Positions 60,609-64,000 of a DNA stretch of 64,000 nt are shown here, piece by piece. This DNA comes from Allodiplogaster sudhausi (Eukaryota > Nematoda > Chromadorea > Rhabditida > Diplogasteridae). Each line of letters begins with the position of its first letter. Within the stretch, counting starts at the first letter, position 1. A model generated the notes under the pieces. The model ran no database searches. It saw nothing but the letters and a program-made list of their open reading frames with translations, and was not told the origin of the DNA. The stretch is taken from positions 1,152,501 to 1,216,500 of the forward strand of contig CALZFC010000279.1 in assembly GCA_945643635.1 (NCBI GenBank). The letters are read 5' to 3'. The position numbers and the translations under genes are program-made.

Positions 60609-63600
60609 ATGACGACGATGCCAAGGACGTTGAGCAGAGTGAGTAAAGGTGTCGACGATGAGGAGAACGCGGAAGCGCTCCGCGTCACTCGCGGAAGTAG
60701 GCGGCTTCCGCATGGCTCCTCCGAATCATTGCTTTCCTCTGCACTCCTGCTCATCACTTTCCAACTTCTGCTATTACCGCAGAAGACGCTTGCGGCCGAC
60801 GCCGTAGTGAAAAGCGGAATCCAGCCAAGGGGCTCTGCTTTGCCGGCCCGCCAGCACATGATGCCCTACAACGTGCTGGTGGTGCTGCCGGCACGCGAGT
60901 CGTCCCATGACAAGTTTGGTCTGACGATCGCGAAGGCGCGGCCAGTCATCGACATCGCCGTGCAAGATGTCGTGGAGGAGAAGCGTCTGATGCCCGCCGG
61001 ATGGATCAACCTGACCTACCATGACTCGCGCTACTGGGAGGACGCGACGCTTGCAGAACGCTACGCGACTGTTGGTGTCGTCCAAGCGTACTGCGAACAC
61101 CGCCTCGACATGATTCTCGGCTTTGCTGACTCTTACGGCCTCGCCACTGTTACCAAGGTTAGCAACCGCTTTATTCTTTATTTTTTTAAATATCCCACTG
61201 GTTCCGGTTAGTTGAAAACAAAAATATAAAATAGTTTCATTTTTGTTAATTGGGGATTTGCTTGCTTTTATTGCCGCACCTGTGCCGCCCAATTCTCTCG
61301 GTGCTCTTCTTCCTGCTCATTTTGGGTTGCAGTCTATGAGCATTTGCGTTGTTCACGGTATGATCTGTGATGACAGTCGTAGATGGTAACGACGTGCTTC
61401 TCTGGAATTCCTTTTTCTTTAGGGAGCTCCCTTTGTCGTTCATTGTTCAGTCCACCTATTCTTGGAAATGCGGGGTTGCATATTGGGCGCAGAGACCCAG
61501 ATTACCAAGTTACCTTGACGCCTGTGAAATTGCTGCGCTGGGGGTGCGTTCGCGGCCTTTGGCGGATTCCCACACTCAATGGAGCCAAAGAGGGAGAGGG
61601 GAGAGCTAGATAAAGAGAAGGAGATGGGAAGACGAGTATAGAATGAGGGAGCGTAAAAAGTCTGGCGCTTGGTTTCCACGCAACTTTTTTCCTCCCTTAT
61701 GCTAGGCCACCAAACGAGCCTTTTGTGGTCTCTATTTTTTCTCATATGCACATTTCCTTATTCAAGCATAAGAAATGATGAGGACAGAGAAAGGCAGGCG
61801 CCTTCGGCGGCGCACGCCGTTGAAAGGCATTGGGCTCGGTCAGAACGCCGATTAGTCTGTGCTGGCAAATGGCTTTTCTTGAGACAGCCAGTAGATTGCC
61901 AGAATTGCTTGGGGACGGGTGAGGGTGAGCACGAGATTCCATGGCTGTCTCCTTCCACTACCTCTGCCTAGCAGAGACGTCTCTTCCTAGTTTCTCATTA
62001 CGCATTCTCCGGGTTTTAGCCCTCTCCTTAGCCACGGAGATTCGGGAAGCTCTGGCCTTTCTCTCTTGCAAAGACGGCGAGAACCATCCCCGAGAGAGAA
62101 TGGGTGGAGGGGGGGAGTATGGCATGAATATATCCAGAAGCCTGAGGGATGCAAGGAACGAGCCGGGAACAGGGTCGTGTAACCCACTCCGACTGCTCGG
62201 ATCGAGTGTCTTCATCCTCACGCTTCGTGCACAGCAGCAGTCGCTACATGGAATTCATGGCAAGGGGCAAGAGATCGAGAGGTTTTGCGAGCAATGAGAG
62301 GAGAAAAAGTAACCTAAGAATTTGAGATAAAGAAAAGAGACTGCAAAATAGACAGGCGGCATGTAGATTAAGAACGACAGTAGAGAGAGGGCAGTGTAAA
62401 GGAGAGAGGCGAGAGAAAGAGAGAAGGGAACAGCAGTCGCGTGACAGCAGCACAAATAACAACATGTGTGCTTGTGAAAGCGGTCGAAAGAGGCCGAGGC
62501 CATGAGCATGTACCCACTCATTTGCCTTTCTGTGAATTGACTAACGCTCGATGACGCAGATACATGCAGCCGCAGGGGCTTGCGAAATAACACCCTTTTG
62601 CAGTAATAGACACTTCTTTTGTTCCTCTTCCATTTCTGCACCTCTCTCTCCCTCTCTCGCTGTTATTGTACTTCGATATTTCCGGGGCTGTTTTTTTTTT
62701 ATCTCATTCTCATTCCTCTTTTTGCGGGCCTTCCTTCCGGAGTCAGGGCACGCTTGCATCCTTCCGGATACGAATGGGCTGCTTTGTGCTTCCCTTTTGA
62801 TCTTTGCTTAGCAGTCTTTAGGACAGACGAGAGAGCGAGGGAGAAGAAGAGAGAGCAGACAGCACGCGATTCTCTTTGCCTCTTTAGCGGCCGGGCGCAT
62901 GCGTAATTGCGACTTGCCACACTTTCTTCCATCCCGCCCCAGTCGCTCATAGCCTCATTTGGCGCAGGAGGAGTGCACAATGTTTGTATTGCGTCGACAA
63001 TGACATAAGCTCCCCGGCATAGAGTCGGAAGCTCTGTTTTTCTCGCTCGGAAACTCGAGATGGCTTGTTCTGGAAGGTCAGGTGCAACAAAGTACGTATG
63101 CATGAGGTCATGGGTGCAATTTTGCCGCCTTGGCCTTTTTCCCGAATTGGCTGTCGTCCCTTGCTTGGCTAAACTCGCATATTAATGCGCAGCACATCGA
63201 GACCTCACCACATTTTTGGCAGACCTTATGACTATCGAGTCTAATCGATGAGGAAGTGCCCGGGCGGACATCTCAGATGAGAATGTAATGGAAGCAGATA
63301 TTCGCACAAATGTTGTGTAAAAAAAAACTGAACGTCCTCTTTGGACGGTTATGGACCATGGACTAGAGTATTGCTTGATGTTTTAGTGACAGGTTTAGAG
63401 GCAAGCAACGAGGCATGATGCTACTTATTCGCAACTTGTCATTTGCTCTCTTTCAGTTTGGCCAGCAAGCACCCCAATCTTGTCATCGATACTCGAATGC
63501 ATACTAAAAAAAGTATGCTTGCTTGTGAGATACAGGCAGCAAGAAAACACCCAATTGAAATTGATGCCTTATGTACACAAACACTTGCAGATTGGCGCAC

Positions 63601-64000
63601 ATAGTATGCCCTCATGCAAACATGGAAGCATTCACATGAAAACATATTCTTAAAGCGCTCGTATTAATTGGGTTGTTTTTTTTTATATTTAATTTGTAGT
63701 GGGACCTTTAGAGCTTGTCCCCGGCAATAGCTCAGTTGAGACTAAAATTGTAGCTGTTGAAACGGCAAGATTTACAGGTGTCGGCTGGTTTCAACGCCGG
63801 CGTGCCAGTGATGACCACGGCAGGAATGCCGTCGAATCTGCACTCGAGGAAGGCCTTTCCATACCTGACTCGGATGCAAGGCTCATATCGACAGATGGCC
63901 GATTCGATGTTCCGTCTGGTCGCAAAGCAAGAACCCCCTGTGAAGGATGGCATCAACCTCGACTACCTGCGCCTCCTCTTCCTCTACCACGATAAGAAAC
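60609..64000 (+). CDS. gcy-28: receptor guanylyl cyclase, gcy-28-like, first two exons (runs off the window)
   Basis: The first exon 60609-61157 codes for 183 residues in one piece: a hydrophobic signal segment (SSALLLITFQLLLLP), then YNVLVVLPARESS, KFGLTIAKARPVIDIAVQDV, GWINLTYHDSRYWEDATLAE and DMILGFADSYGLATVTK. After a 2.6-kb intron the second exon starts at 63778 (VSAGFNAGVPVMTTAGMPSN, FPYLTRMQGSYRQMADSM, LLFLYHDKK) and continues past the edge. This is the N-terminal half of an ANF-receptor ligand-binding domain and strongly resembles what I recall of C. elegans GCY-28, the worm's natriuretic-peptide-receptor-like cyclase. ATGs at 60609 and 60618 are both possible starts; a long charged leader precedes the signal segment. 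The cyclase part is outside the window. Confidence 0.82.
61158..63777 (+). other. 2.6-kb intron of the gcy-28-like gene
   Basis: Bounded by a GT donor after TVTK and an acceptor TTTACAG before VSAGF. It holds purine-rich low-complexity sequence at 62290-62420 and nothing else I recognise. Confidence 0.7.

Noticed and set aside
1..64000. CRISPR arrays, phage genes, operons with ribosome binding sites, rRNA genes
   Set aside because: The window is eukaryotic. Direct repeats here are microsatellites or transposable elements, and no rRNA or intact tRNA gene was recognised.

Overview
This window is nuclear DNA of a nematode, probably a rhabditid or diplogastrid (clade V) species. The evidence is the genes themselves: major sperm protein (MSP) sequence, a worm-specific (WAGO-type) Argonaute, a zinc carboxypeptidase carrying an ShKT domain, a rab-10 orthologue and receptor guanylyl cyclase exons very like gcy-28. 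All genes are split into small exons with GT-AG introns and several GC-AG introns. There is no sign of prokaryotic, viral or organellar sequence. Between and inside genes the DNA is loaded with (CT)n/(GA)n microsatellites, and these create most of the long Leu/Ser- or Arg/Glu-rich open frames, which are not genes.

Layout. 1-893 (+): the 3' half of rab-10. 1976-4236 (-): a single-pass membrane protein with a long charged and Ser/Thr/Pro-rich cytoplasmic tail; its 5' end is uncertain. 4520-11737: microsatellite-rich, no gene recognised. 11738-18916 (+): a complete secreted M14A carboxypeptidase with propeptide, catalytic domain, mucin-like linker and ShKT domain. 18917-21126: spacer with an interspersed repeat and a crossed inverted repeat. 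21127-26941 (-): the WAGO Argonaute. 27781-29065: an inverted duplication of an MSP gene in which both copies are broken. 29567-30131: second copy of the interspersed repeat. 32767-33229: a multi-hairpin element with terminal inverted repeats. 37221-39485: a 2.3-kb fold-back element flanked by TTAA. 39486-46828: microsatellite-rich spacer. 46829-50817 (+): seven exons of a receptor guanylyl cyclase ligand-binding domain. 50818-60608: about 10 kb with no further exon. 60609-64000 (+): the first two exons of a gcy-28-like cyclase running off the window.

Together: the genes are ordinary nematode cell biology (membrane traffic, cuticle or extracellular protein processing, small-RNA silencing, cGMP signalling). 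The most interesting parts are (i) the MSP palindrome, which would fold into a hairpin RNA of about 0.5 kb if transcribed and lies near an Argonaute gene; (ii) the Argonaute, which lacks all four slicer residues, carries a one-base frameshift in its MID-PIWI region as written, and has a near-perfect palindrome in an intron; (iii) two consecutive cyclase ectodomains with no kinase-homology or cyclase exons between them, which suggests either alternative 5' halves of one gene or a truncated paralogue; and (iv) the two inverted-repeat elements with no recognised coding capacity. Exon edges were placed by hand from reading frame, splice consensus and family similarity recalled from knowledge; no alignment was run.
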